Part shown: piece by piece, positions 44,728 to 53,895 of the stretch
How positions within the stretch are numbered: position 1 is the stretch's first letter
Layout: every line of letters begins with the position of its first letter
Assembly (NCBI GenBank): GCA_016191165.1
Contig: JACPPF010000047.1
Location: 1-64,000, forward strand
DNA from: Planctomycetota bacterium
Lineage (GTDB): Bacteria > Planctomycetota > Planctomycetia > Gemmatales > Gemmataceae
Length of the DNA: 64,000 nucleotides
Reading direction: 5' to 3'
The notes under the pieces: model-generated
Told to the model about the DNA's origin: nothing
Seen by the model: only the letters and a program-made list of their open reading frames with translations
Databases searched by the model: none
Position numbers and translations under genes: made by a program

Positions 44728-47700
44728 TCAAGAAGTGGGCGCCTGATCGAGCGCGAAATCCGCACCTAGCGAAGCCAGGGCCTGGCGGGCGGTCATCAGG
44801 TCTCGTTCCGCGTCCGGCCAGCCGTACTGTTGACCGAGTCGGCCGCGTGCGAGCATTGATTGGGCATGCTCGAAACGCGCCTGTTGTCGTTCCGCGACAG
44901 CGAGGCTTTCGTCGAGGTCCTGGCGTGCCTTACCAGGCCTGCCCTGCAGCGCGGCAATGAGGCCGCGTTCCCGTAACGCATGCGGCAAGTCGTTTTGAAA
45001 TGCGCGAGCGGTGCGTAAAGCCTGCCCGGCGATCTTGCCAGCCCGCTTGAGCAAGGCCACACGATCGCCTGAATGCACGTCTGGCATCTGCTCGGCCTGT
45101 CGGCGCAAGGCCGTGGCCAGCCAGGGCAGGATCGGAGCAACATAGGTGTTTTTGATGTCTGCGCCCGCCGCGATTTGCCGGGCCTTCTCGAATACATTTG
45201 CTGCTTCTTCGGGACGAGCCAAATAGAAGAGGCGCACGCCCTCGGCCAATAATACCTGGGCGCTTGCCTGGGGGTCATGCCGGGGACGCTGGAGTTCGGT
45301 CTGAACGGCATCGGTTGCCACCTCGCCTGGAGCGGCCCGTACCCACACATCCAAACTTATTCCCGAGGACTGAATATCACCTATTTCAAGACCGGATTGG
45401 TGAATCCATTTCGCTTCCGCGACGGCGCCGCGAAGATCGCCAAGACGATAGAGGCTGGCGGCCGTTTGGTATCGCGCAATATTGACCTCCCACGAATCTC
45501 CGGCACGCTCCAGGAGTTTTACCGATTCACGGCACCTCTCCACGCAATCCGTGAACCGCGAAGCGGCATAGAGGACCACGCCATAGAAATGGAGAGCCTG
45601 ACCTTGCCCCCACAAATCGCCGAGTGCCTGGTAGATGGCAAACGATTTCTCGGCGTAGGCGATGCCTCGAGAAAAGTAAGGCAGGAGGCTCATGACCGGG
45701 GCGTGAATCGAATAGGCGTGAGCCAATTCCTTGGTTGCTGGAAAACGCTCGGCCAGGTTTAGCCCGCGCATATGAGTCCAGAGACACGGGACCTTGCCGC
45801 CACCAAACCAGTAGGGGTAGGTCAAGCGGTTGTGCAACCGGATGGTGAGCAACTGGTTCTCCGCCCCGTCCTGTTGCTTGCGCGCCAGGAACAAGCGTGG
45901 CAAGAGAGAATGGAACACCTGCACCACCGTTTCCCGCAGAAGTCCGAAAAGGAATGAAACAGACCAGCGTGGCACTCGATTGCCGAGCATTCGCAAGGCG
46001 CGCTCGATGGCTTCGATGGCAGTCTTCATATCGCCGCATTTGAAGGCTAACTCGCCTAACTTGCCCTCAATCTGTGCCTGCGTGAACGCATCCGTGGTCA
46101 GCGCCAGAACGGCTTTGAACCGGAGCGCCGCCTCGGGATATTTGCCGCGTAGCATCAACACATCGCCCAAACTCTCGGCGACTCGATGGCGCGTGGCGTT
46201 ATCCATTTTCTCCGCGCCGCGCTCGGCGATACGATAGAGTTGCTCGGCAATTTCAAGGGCATATTGCTCGCGCGCCTGATCGGCCATCGCCAGCGCATAG
46301 GGGAAGGCGCGCTCGCTATCTCCGGCGGCATCGAAATGGTAAGCAAGATCGAAGACTCGTTTCGACGTGGGCGTTTTCAAGGCGCCGGATTCTTCACGTG
46401 CGGAGGTCGCGGTCGTGGACGATGGCGCCACCGCGAGGGGGGCGCCGCCTGGATTTGCTGCGGCGGTTGCCGATTCCAGGACGACGGCGATTCGGCAATG
46501 GAGGTCCATCACGACATCGCCAGGCAAGTGGCTGAGAATCGTCTCACGAACGCGGTCGTGATAGGTCTCGACTTCTTCCAGGTCGACCGAGCCGCTGCTG
46601 CGGATCAGCCGGCCCGAGCGCAAGGCGGCCAGGGCGCCCTGTTCATCCGCGATGAAACCCGCAGCCTGGCGTGCATCGGCGCGTTTCAGGGGCTGGCCTG
46701 AGACAGCGATCACCTCCAGCAAACGGCGCGGTTCGTCTGGCAACGTCTGAATACGCGCCCAGAGCACCTCGTCGAGAGCCAACGCCCCCGCCGCCGGACT
46801 CTCGGCAACTGTCACGCTGGCGCCAACGCATTGCACCAGGACCTGCACGAAAAACGGATTGCCTCCCGATTCCCGCGCGATGGTGTCAGCCTGTGCCTCA
46901 CTGGCAGAGTCGCGCCGACCCAGCAGCGCCAGCGCCAACTCGCGCGCTTCGTAGTGACTGAGCGGCTCGACAACCAGTTGACGCTGGTCCAGCGCCGGGC
47001 CAGCCCGTTCCAGCGCTCGCTGAAGAATCCCAAGACACGGACTCGTGTCCGCGTCTTCACTCCGGTAGCAGGCGAGCAACATCACCGCCGGCGCTTCGGG
47101 AGGCCGCAGCAATTCAGTCAACTGCGTCGCGCCATCCAGGTCGCCCCATTGCAGGTCATCGATGAACAGGACCAGCGGGTTGCGATCGCTGAGCCGGGCC
47201 AACAGTTCACGCAGGGCCGCGAAGGCGCGCCGGCGCACCTCGTGTGGATCCACGATCTCCGCCGCCCGTCCCGGGGCTTCCATCACGGCGGCCACCCGCT
47301 GAAGAACGGGGAAGACGCGGGCAAGTAAATGGACCTCCCGCGGCAGCAGGGCTTGTGCCGCCAGGGTTGGCAGACGTCGGAGATATCGGCTCAGCGCGTC
47401 AATCAAACTATCCAGGGCCTTGTACGGGACCGACTCGCGTTCGTAGCATTTGCCTGCCAACACCACCGCCTCGCCGCGCCGCATGAGGGAATCGAGAAAA
47501 TGCTGGGCCAGAACACTCTTGCCGGCGCCGGATCGACCTTGCAAGCGGACGACGGTCGCGTGGCCCTTCCGCATGGCTTGAAACGCCTGATTCAGCGAGG
47601 CCAAATTCACTTCGCGGCCGACAAACGACGCTTTTTGCGCTGGCGTCGGGCGCACCCTGAGGGTCTCCTCCGCTGCCAGGTTGTCCGCCAGTCGTTGCAC

Positions 47701-48810
47701 CACTTCGGGCCCGGATGGCCGACTTTCGGGGGCTCGACTCAGCAAGGCCACGCACAAGCTTTCGAGGTCCTCAGGAAGCCCTGGTGCGATTTCGCTCGGC
47801 GCCGGCGCGATACGCTGCTGCTTGTCCATGAGGACCTGAAACGGTGTGCCGATGAAGGGGAGTCGGCCCGTGAGGGCCTCAAAGAGCATGACGCCGACGC
47901 TGTACCAATCGCTGGCAGGAGACTGCGCCTGACTGGCCGCCTGCTCGGGCGCCATATAGGCGATGGTCCCCGTGACATGCTGCTCCGTGCTCTGATGGAG
48001 GCCGGCGTAATCCAACTCGGCGGCCAAGCCGAAGTCCATGAGCACAACGCGCCCCTCCCTGGTCACCATGACGTTCGACGGCTTGATGTCGCGGTGCAGT
48101 TTCCCCAGCGCGTGCAGGGCCAAGATTCCTTGCGCCAACTGGCGAAGCGCCGCGCGCAGACGGTCATATTGCAGCGGTGACAGAGCGTAGGACGTTGCCG
48201 GCTTGATAGCCGCGTCCACCGTTTCCTGCACCAGCCCGGCGGCGGCGTCCCGATGAGATGGGACGAAATCGATTGTTTGATGCGACGGCGTGCCGCCGCC
48301 TGAGCGGAGGTACGCAAGAAAATGGTCTCCGTCGATCAACTCCATGGCGATGAAGATTTGGTGTCCCGAGGAGATCAGTTCATGGAGTTTCACCAGGTTG
48401 GGGTGACTGACCTCAGCCAGGGCGCGGAATTCTTGCTTGAGGCGATAAAGCGAGGACGGGTCGAGCCGTTGCAAGGTCTTCAGGGCGACCATCTCTTGAC
48501 GTTTGCGATCGTAGGCCTGATAAACCACCCCCATGCCGCCGCGCCCCAATTCGCCAAGGACTTGATAGTCGCCAACCGCGGGCAAACCAGGCCCTGTCAC
48601 CTGCATTGGGGCCGGCGCCGCTGACCCCACGGCTTCCTGCGGTGTGCCATAAAGTGTGTGGATCGTTTGCACCGCGCGGATTCCCTTGACCACTTCCTCC
48701 AGGAGGTCCGGGCAATCGCCACACAGTTCTTCGGGAGTAATGAGCTGACCTCGGGCACGAAGTTCTTCCCAACGCAACAGCAGATCGGCTATTCGGGCGT
48801 CGAGCATCAT
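44728..48810 (-). CDS. Large Ser/Thr protein kinase with AAA-ATPase and TPR regions
   Basis: 1360 residues. A Hanks-type kinase domain occupies about 80-380: glycine loop LGRGGMGVVYQA, catalytic HRDIKPSN, DFG and APEQ, with an insertion of about 50 residues before the catalytic loop. An AAA_16-like ATPase follows (FVGREVNLASLNQAF, Walker A GRSGAGKS, Walker B LVLFIDDLQWGD). The last 600 residues are TPR-like. Such kinases with ATPase and TPR are typical of planctomycetes and resemble the STAND/PknK design. The true start is uncertain: a TTG 11 codons upstream is possible, but no ribosome site was seen for either. Confidence 0.85.
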   Translation of the reverse strand: MMLDARIADLLLRWEELRARGQLITPEELCGDCPDLLEEVVKGIRAVQTIHTLYGTPQEAVGSAAPAPMQVTGPGLPAVGDYQVLGELGRGGMGVVYQAYDRKRQEMVALKTLQRLDPSSLYRLKQEFRALAEVSHPNLVKLHELISSGHQIFIAMELIDGDHFLAYLRSGGGTPSHQTIDFVPSHRDAAAGLVQETVDAAIKPATSYALSPLQYDRLRAALRQLAQGILALHALGKLHRDIKPSNVMVTREGRVVLMDFGLAAELDYAGLHQSTEQHVTGTIAYMAPEQAASQAQSPASDWYSVGVMLFEALTGRLPFIGTPFQVLMDKQQRIAPAPSEIAPGLPEDLESLCVALLSRAPESRPSGPEVVQRLADNLAAEETLRVRPTPAQKASFVGREVNLASLNQAFQAMRKGHATVVRLQGRSGAGKSVLAQHFLDSLMRRGEAVVLAGKCYERESVPYKALDSLIDALSRYLRRLPTLAAQALLPREVHLLARVFPVLQRVAAVMEAPGRAAEIVDPHEVRRRAFAALRELLARLSDRNPLVLFIDDLQWGDLDGATQLTELLRPPEAPAVMLLACYRSEDADTSPCLGILQRALERAGPALDQRQLVVEPLSHYEARELALALLGRRDSASEAQADTIARESGGNPFFVQVLVQCVGASVTVAESPAAGALALDEVLWARIQTLPDEPRRLLEVIAVSGQPLKRADARQAAGFIADEQGALAALRSGRLIRSSGSVDLEEVETYHDRVRETILSHLPGDVVMDLHCRIAVVLESATAAANPGGAPLAVAPSSTTATSAREESGALKTPTSKRVFDLAYHFDAAGDSERAFPYALAMADQAREQYALEIAEQLYRIAERGAEKMDNATRHRVAESLGDVLMLRGKYPEAALRFKAVLALTTDAFTQAQIEGKLGELAFKCGDMKTAIEAIERALRMLGNRVPRWSVSFLFGLLRETVVQVFHSLLPRLFLARKQQDGAENQLLTIRLHNRLTYPYWFGGGKVPCLWTHMRGLNLAERFPATKELAHAYSIHAPVMSLLPYFSRGIAYAEKSFAIYQALGDLWGQGQALHFYGVVLYAASRFTDCVERCRESVKLLERAGDSWEVNIARYQTAASLYRLGDLRGAVAEAKWIHQSGLEIGDIQSSGISLDVWVRAAPGEVATDAVQTELQRPRHDPQASAQVLLAEGVRLFYLARPEEAANVFEKARQIAAGADIKNTYVAPILPWLATALRRQAEQMPDVHSGDRVALLKRAGKIAGQALRTARAFQNDLPHALRERGLIAALQGRPGKARQDLDESLAVAERQQARFEHAQSMLARGRLGQQYGWPDAERDLMTARQALASLGADFALDQAPTS

Positions 48811-49005
48811 GTCTGACGGACTCGTCGGAGTGGCTTGTTTCAAATCGGGTGATTATAAACATGTTGGCAAAGAAAAGTCAAAATAAAAAATAGCCTGATC
48901 TCGTCTCAAAGTGGTAGACTTCTGAACCAATAAAGGTCCGAAGCCGAATACTACGAAATGAAAAACCGTATTTTTCGATCCCCGATCCCCTTTAATGCGG
49001 CTTCG

Positions 49006-50220
49006 TCACAACGCCGCTTCGAAGATGCGTAGGATATCTGCTTCGGTCACTGGCCGGGGATTGAATCGCGCGGTCCATTGCTGGGCGGCTTCCTCGGCCA
49101 GCAGCGGGAGGATGCCGCGACTCACGCCGCAGGAGGACAGCGTCGTCGGCAGGTGCGCCAATCGCATGAGCCGAACGATGTGCTGCGCCAGCGTTTCCGC
49201 GGCGTGCTCGACGTGGCCGTTTTGCAGGCCCGCTTCCTCGATGAGGTCCTCGTAAAGGTGCGGCACGGTTCGCGCGTTGAAGTGGATCACGTGAGGCAGC
49301 ATGACGCCGATCGCCAACCCGTGCGTGATGCCGTAATGGGCGGTGAGCGGGTTGGCGCACGAATGGCAAACGCCGAGCATGGAGTTTTCGATGGCGGTGC
49401 CTGCCAGGAAGGCGCCCATTTGCATCGCGCCGCGCGCTTCGAGGTCCGTGGGGTTGTGCAACACTTTTTCGAGGTTGACTTCGAGCAACTTCCACGCCTC
49501 GCGGGCGAACATTTGCGACACGGGATTGCGGCGGGTCGTCACGTAGGATTCGACGGCATGAGAAAGCGCGTCGATGCCGGTCAGGGCTGTGACCTTGATC
49601 GGCTGGGTGACGGTGACTTCCGGGTCGAGAATGGCGGTGGCGAAGGCGACCTTGCGATCGCCGCAGGCCATCTTGAGGTGGGATTTTTCGTCCGCGATCA
49701 GGGCGTAGGATTGCGCTTCGCTGCCGGTCCCCGCGGTGGTGGGGACGCCGATGGAGGGGAGCATCGGCTTTTTCGCTTTGCCGAAGCCCTTGTAGTCGGA
49801 CATCGTGCCGCCGTTGGTCAGGATGAAGTTGATCCCCTTGGCGCAGTCCATGGAGCTGCCGCCGCCGACGGAGACGATCAGGTTGATGTTGAGCGGTTTC
49901 GCGAAGCGAACGCCGACCTCGACATGCTTGCTGGTGGGGTTTTCTTCGACATCGTCAAAAACGAAAACTTCCAGGCCGGCATGTTTGAGCGAATCCTGCG
50001 CCCGTTGGGGGTGTCCGGCCGCCTCCAGGCCCGGGTCGGTGACAAGAAGCGCGCGCGTGGCGCCCAACTCGCGCGCCAACTCGCCCAGCCGATTGAGCGT
50101 GCCGGGGCCGAACATCACGCGCGTCGGCGTGTGAAAATCGAACGGCTGCAACGGCATCGGCGCCGCGGGGAACAAACGCGGCGTGCTCGGTATCGCGATG
50201 GGGGTGATGGTGGATGACAT
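49006..50220 (-). CDS. Iron-containing alcohol dehydrogenase
   Basis: 404 residues. NAD-binding GGGSSMDCAKG, VPTTAGTGSEAQSYALI, the metal-site helix GIDALSHAVESYVTT and the late HYGITHGLAIGVMLPHVIHFN with metal-binding His residues fit group III Fe-dependent alcohol dehydrogenases. The substrate is unknown (1,3-propanediol, lactaldehyde or butanol types all share these motifs). The ATG at 50220 begins the homologous sequence and leaves out a low-quality 92-codon extension. Confidence 0.85.
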   Translation of the reverse strand: MSSTITPIAIPSTPRLFPAAPMPLQPFDFHTPTRVMFGPGTLNRLGELARELGATRALLVTDPGLEAAGHPQRAQDSLKHAGLEVFVFDDVEENPTSKHVEVGVRFAKPLNINLIVSVGGGSSMDCAKGINFILTNGGTMSDYKGFGKAKKPMLPSIGVPTTAGTGSEAQSYALIADEKSHLKMACGDRKVAFATAILDPEVTVTQPIKVTALTGIDALSHAVESYVTTRRNPVSQMFAREAWKLLEVNLEKVLHNPTDLEARGAMQMGAFLAGTAIENSMLGVCHSCANPLTAHYGITHGLAIGVMLPHVIHFNARTVPHLYEDLIEEAGLQNGHVEHAAETLAQHIVRLMRLAHLPTTLSSCGVSRGILPLLAEEAAQQWTARFNPRPVTEADILRIFEAAL

Positions 50221-50519
50221 AATTCTTCGGGGGCGGGAGTGCCGGGGCTGGCTTACCCCTTGATTATACGCATTTCGCCGCGGGGCGGGAGTTGAAATTT
50301 CCAAGCGAGCCGAGGCGGCGGCATGGTTAATTGATAGACGGGCGGGAGCGTCGTTTATTCGGGGATGCGCGGTGACCGGGTGCCGGGATGCTTGCACATG
50401 TCGGCCTTTTCGAACAATTCGGATTTGGCTTGCAGACCGCGGAAAGGCGCGGGAAGATAAACCTTGCGCGCCGGCGCCTGGCTCGTGTTGAAACATTCCT
50501 TGCCTGAGGTTGGTGCACC
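50221..50519. other. Divergent intergenic region
   Basis: 299 bases between the alcohol dehydrogenase and beta-propeller genes. No repeat, RNA gene or clear promoter was recognised. Confidence 0.4.
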
Positions 50520-51671
50520 ATGCGATATTTTCTGTTGGCCTCCTGCGTTGTGCTGATCGTGATTCAATCAGCCCTTGCCCAGGTTGTCCTCGAAAAAACT
50601 CCCAATCGCGGCATTCAGCCGCAGGTCGTTGTGGATGGGAAAGGCGTCGTCCATCTGCTCTATTACGAGGGCGACCCGCGCGCCGGCAACCTGATGTACG
50701 TGCGACGCAAAGCCGGCGCGACGGAATTCTCCGCGCCGCTGCGAGTCAACAGCCAACCCGGCAGCGCCATCGCCGTCGGTACCATTCGCGGCGGGCAGAT
50801 CGCCCTCGGGAAGGACGGCCGGGTTCATGTCGCCTGGAATGGCTCCATGAAAGCAATGCCCAAGAATCCAATCCAGGGCATGCCCATGCTCTACGCCCGG
50901 CTCAACGACAAGCGCACTGCCTTTGAGCCGCAACGCAATTTGATGACGAAATCAGCCGTCCTCGATGGCGGCGGCACGGTCGCGGCGGATGTAAAGGGCA
51001 ACGTCTATGTCGCCTGGCACGGCGCGGACGAGACGCTGCGCAAAGGAGAAGGCTTTCGCAAAGTGTGGGTCGCCCTTTCCGCCGACGAGGGCAAAACCTT
51101 CGGCCCCGAACGCATCGCCAGCGCCAACACCGGCTGTTGTCCCTGCTGTGGCATGAAGGGCTTTGTGGATGCGCAAGGGAACGCGTTTTTCCTTTACCGC
51201 GCGGCATCTGAAAAGGTCAACCGTGGCATGTACGTACTCTCGTCCGTGGATCAGGGCAAAAATTTTCTGGGCGAGCAACAGGACAACTGGAAGATCGACA
51301 CGTGCCCCATGAGTTCACAGGCGTTTGCCGAGCACCCCGCCGGCGGTGTTTATGGGGCCTGGGACAACGACGGGCAGATTTTCTTTCGACTCATTCAGAA
51401 CCCGCGCAAAAAAAACGATCCGACCCTGTACGCGGCGCCTGGGAAAGGGGGGACGCGCAAGCACCCGGCCCTGGCGTTCAACAAGAACGGCGAGATGATC
51501 CTGGTTTGGACGGAAGGCACCGGCTGGCAGCGCGGCGGCGCCCTGGCGTGGCAGGTCTATGACAAAAACTTGCAGCCCACCACGTCTGGCCGTCGTGCTG
51601 GCGCGGTCCCGGTGTGGGGCTTGCCAGCGGTATTCGCGGATGCGGAGGGGCGGTTCACGATTTTGCATTGA
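50520..51671 (+). CDS. Secreted BNR/sialidase-like beta-propeller protein
   Basis: 383 residues. A signal peptide (YFLLASCVVLIVIQSALAQ) precedes repeated blades of the sialidase/BNR type (PQVVVDGKGVVHLLYYEGD, IALGKDGRVHVAWNGS, AADVKGNVYVAWHG, SADEGKTFGPERI). An unusual cysteine cluster GCCPCCGMKGF lies near residue 205. No clear sialidase catalytic arginine triad or Asp-box quartet was confirmed, so enzymatic activity is uncertain. Confidence 0.7.
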   Translation: MRYFLLASCVVLIVIQSALAQVVLEKTPNRGIQPQVVVDGKGVVHLLYYEGDPRAGNLMYVRRKAGATEFSAPLRVNSQPGSAIAVGTIRGGQIALGKDGRVHVAWNGSMKAMPKNPIQGMPMLYARLNDKRTAFEPQRNLMTKSAVLDGGGTVAADVKGNVYVAWHGADETLRKGEGFRKVWVALSADEGKTFGPERIASANTGCCPCCGMKGFVDAQGNAFFLYRAASEKVNRGMYVLSSVDQGKNFLGEQQDNWKIDTCPMSSQAFAEHPAGGVYGAWDNDGQIFFRLIQNPRKKNDPTLYAAPGKGGTRKHPALAFNKNGEMILVWTEGTGWQRGGALAWQVYDKNLQPTTSGRRAGAVPVWGLPAVFADAEGRFTILH

Positions 51672-51731
51672 AAGCCCGCCGGCAATCCGACGCGGTCTTC
51701 GACAGCAAACAAAGCGACCAGGGCAGGCACG

Positions 51732-52112
51732 ATGGCCAAACCGAATTACGATGACGACCTGCCTGAGCCTGACATCCGCAAGCGGCAACAGCCCAACATC
51801 GGACAGGATGCGGGCATGAGAATGTAGCTGCAGGTGGGGCGATCGGGTTGGGCTATCGCGGCGGGTTACCTGGCCTTGTTCTCGGTGCTTTGCTTACCGG
51901 CGCCGTTCACGCTCCTGGCGGGAATCCTGGCTTTACGTGAAATTCGCCGCGATCCGACCAAGCACGGCATGGGGCGAGCGATCTTCGGCATCATCATGGG
52001 TGGGATCGGGACGGCGCTCCCGCTGGCATGGGATTCCGCTTGTCGTCACAGGATTCGCCAGGTAGCTGGCAATCAACGTGCGTACAACGTGCTTTGGCGA
52101 GGCCGTCAATAA
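51732..52112 (+). pseudogene. DUF4190-like membrane protein gene broken by an in-frame TAG
   Basis: The ATG at 51732 encodes AKPNYDDDLPEPDIRKRQQ and continues in the same frame across a TAG at 51825-51827 into GRSGWAIAAGYLALFSVLCLP and GMGRAIFGIIMGGIGTAL. This is the pattern of short planctomycete DUF4190-like proteins: a charged N-terminus followed by two membrane segments. Without the TAG it would be one protein of about 125 residues. The C-terminal 25 residues are not family-like, so a further lesion is possible. A restart at the GTG at 51834 would give 92 residues but has no obvious ribosome site. Confidence 0.6.
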
Positions 52113-52426
52113 ACGTCCAACGGGAACGACGTCAGCCAAATGTCCTTTTGTTGAAACCGGGACTTAAGTGTTTCTTTGTATTCACGAAAGAACTGCCGGT
52201 TTTCTTCGGTGTCAGCCACATCGATGAAGAGCCGCATCAAATGGTCACGATAGGCCTGCCCTTCCTGCCGCCACGTGCCGCGAATGAGTTGGGTTTCGGC
52301 GGAAACGCTGCCGAAGCGGTTTTCCAATTCAAGTTCCACCTCGACGATCAAATCCTCGCTGACAGGTTGGCCATCGTTAAACCGCAGGGGCAGCCGGATC
52401 TCGAACCGCCGGAATGAGATGTTCAT
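52106..52426 (-). CDS. Small conserved protein of unknown function
   Basis: 106 residues. The sequence FRRFEIRLPLRFNDGQPV, EVELELENRFGSVSAETQ and VADTEENRQFFREYKETLKSRFQQKDIWLT resembles a small uncharacterised family found in cyanobacteria and planctomycetes. It overlaps the preceding gene (52377-52598) by 50 bases and converges on the DUF4190-like pseudogene, overlapping it by seven bases. Confidence 0.6.
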   Translation of the reverse strand: MNISFRRFEIRLPLRFNDGQPVSEDLIVEVELELENRFGSVSAETQLIRGTWRQEGQAYRDHLMRLFIDVADTEENRQFFREYKETLKSRFQQKDIWLTSFPLDVY

Positions 52427-52598
52427 AGGTGGCGGGCCCCTCCACGTTGAACGTGATCCCTTCGCCAGTCAGGTGGGATAAAACGTCCTCGGAAACCATC
52501 ATCTCACCGTTTGACCAGCTCTTGAAGGCAAATCGGCCAGAGAGGTAACCAAGTGCGCGACGTTTGTTCGCGTCATCAAGAAAGGTAATGATCACCAT
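52377..52598 (-). CDS. Small protein overlapping the next gene
   Basis: 73 residues (VIITFLDDANKRRALGYLSGRFAFKSW...). No family is recognised. Its 3' end overlaps the start of the 106-residue gene in another frame. The pair could form a two-gene unit of the toxin-antitoxin type, but there is no motif to support this. Confidence 0.5.
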   Translation of the reverse strand: MVIITFLDDANKRRALGYLSGRFAFKSWSNGEMMVSEDVLSHLTGEGITFNVEGPATYEHLIPAVRDPAAPAV

Positions 52599-52680
52599 GA
52601 TGGTATTATAGGGGCATTCCTCGTGTTTCACAACGAGCCGATCGTTTTGAGTTCACGTTTTGCCAGGTATCGGCGCCAGA

Positions 52681-53895
52681 TCACGCCGCCTTCAGGATCA
52701 GGCACGTATTACTGCCGCCAAAGCCGAAGGAGTTCGATGCGGTCACGCGCACGCGATGATGCTCGGCGTGATTGGGCACGTGGCGCAACGGGCACTCGGG
52801 GTCGGGGTTACGCAGATTGATTGTCGGCGGCACCGTCTGGCGATCCAGGGCGATGACGCACGCCAGCGCCTCCACGGCTGCCGCTGCTGTCAGGAGATGT
52901 CCCGTCATACTTTTCGTCGAACTGACTGGCAAGTTTTCGATGTGGCTTCCGAAAACGGATTGCAACACTTTCGCCTCGGCGGAATCGCCGACTGGCGTGC
53001 TGGTCGCATGGGCATTAACGTAATCGACGTCGCTTGGATCGCACCGGGCGTCGGTCAGGGCTTGGCGCATGGCGGCGATGGCCGGTTCGGGATGCGGACT
53101 GGGAATGACCATGTGGTAAGCATCGCTGGAGGCGCCGCAGCCGGCGACCTCGGCGTAGACGCGCGTGCCGCGCTGCCGGGCCTGGGCGGCGCGTTCGAGA
53201 ACAAACATGGCGCCGCCCTCGCCCATGACGAAGCCATCGCGATCGGCGTCGAAAGGGCGCGAGGCCGCTTGCGGATCGTCGTTGCGCCGTGACAGGGCGC
53301 GCAGGTTGCCGAAGCCCGCCAGAGTCATCGGCGTGATCGCCATGTCGCAGGCGCCGGCGAGGCAGACATCGACCCAGCCCATCTGGAGCCAGCGCCGTGC
53401 CAGGGCGATGGCGTAGTTGCCGCTGGCACAGGCGGCGGACATGCTGACCGCCGGTCCGGTCAAGGCCAGGTGCTGGCGCGTCCGGTGAACCAGTGGTTCA
53501 ACGTGGCTTTGCGTTTGGTAGATCTGCTGGCCGCCGGTGAGGGCGTCGTTTTCCCAGAGTGATTCCCAGGCCGCGGCACTTCCCAGGACGATGCCGACGC
53601 GCGCGTCGGAACGGCGCCCCCACCAGCCCGCGTCTTGCAAGGCCTGGGTGCAGGACACGAGCGTGACCTGATCGACGCGCGGCAATTCGGCGAGTTGATC
53701 GGCGTCCCAAACATCGGGGCAGGGGAATTCCGTGACCGTCGCGCCGATCTGGGCGAGGTGATCCGCTACCGGAAACTCAGTGATGGAACGCACTCCCGAA
53801 ACGCCCGCGAGCAGGCGCTCGGTGATTGTTTGGTAACTGCCCCCGAGCGGCGTCACCGCGCCGACACCGGTGATATAGATAGGTTCCAGCTTCAT
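52681..53895 (-). CDS. Beta-ketoacyl synthase
   Basis: 404 residues, the size of FabF. The nucleophile Cys is in MSAACASGNY (C156), and the two catalytic His residues are in VNAHATSTPVGD (H296) and TKSMTGHLLTAAA (H333). SNSFGFGGSNTCLIL closes the fold. It should condense an acyl primer with an ACP-bound malonyl unit. Its start overlaps the stop of the truncated ketosynthase-like gene by ATGA. An ACP gene is 3.6 kb away in the same neighbourhood. Confidence 0.9.
   Translation of the reverse strand: MKLEPIYITGVGAVTPLGGSYQTITERLLAGVSGVRSITEFPVADHLAQIGATVTEFPCPDVWDADQLAELPRVDQVTLVSCTQALQDAGWWGRRSDARVGIVLGSAAAWESLWENDALTGGQQIYQTQSHVEPLVHRTRQHLALTGPAVSMSAACASGNYAIALARRWLQMGWVDVCLAGACDMAITPMTLAGFGNLRALSRRNDDPQAASRPFDADRDGFVMGEGGAMFVLERAAQARQRGTRVYAEVAGCGASSDAYHMVIPSPHPEPAIAAMRQALTDARCDPSDVDYVNAHATSTPVGDSAEAKVLQSVFGSHIENLPVSSTKSMTGHLLTAAAAVEALACVIALDRQTVPPTINLRNPDPECPLRHVPNHAEHHRVRVTASNSFGFGGSNTCLILKAA

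Noticed and set aside
51825-51827. TAG as a pyrrolysine codon
   Set aside because: No pyrrolysine system is suggested by the window and the family needs no special residue at this site; a nonsense lesion is simpler.
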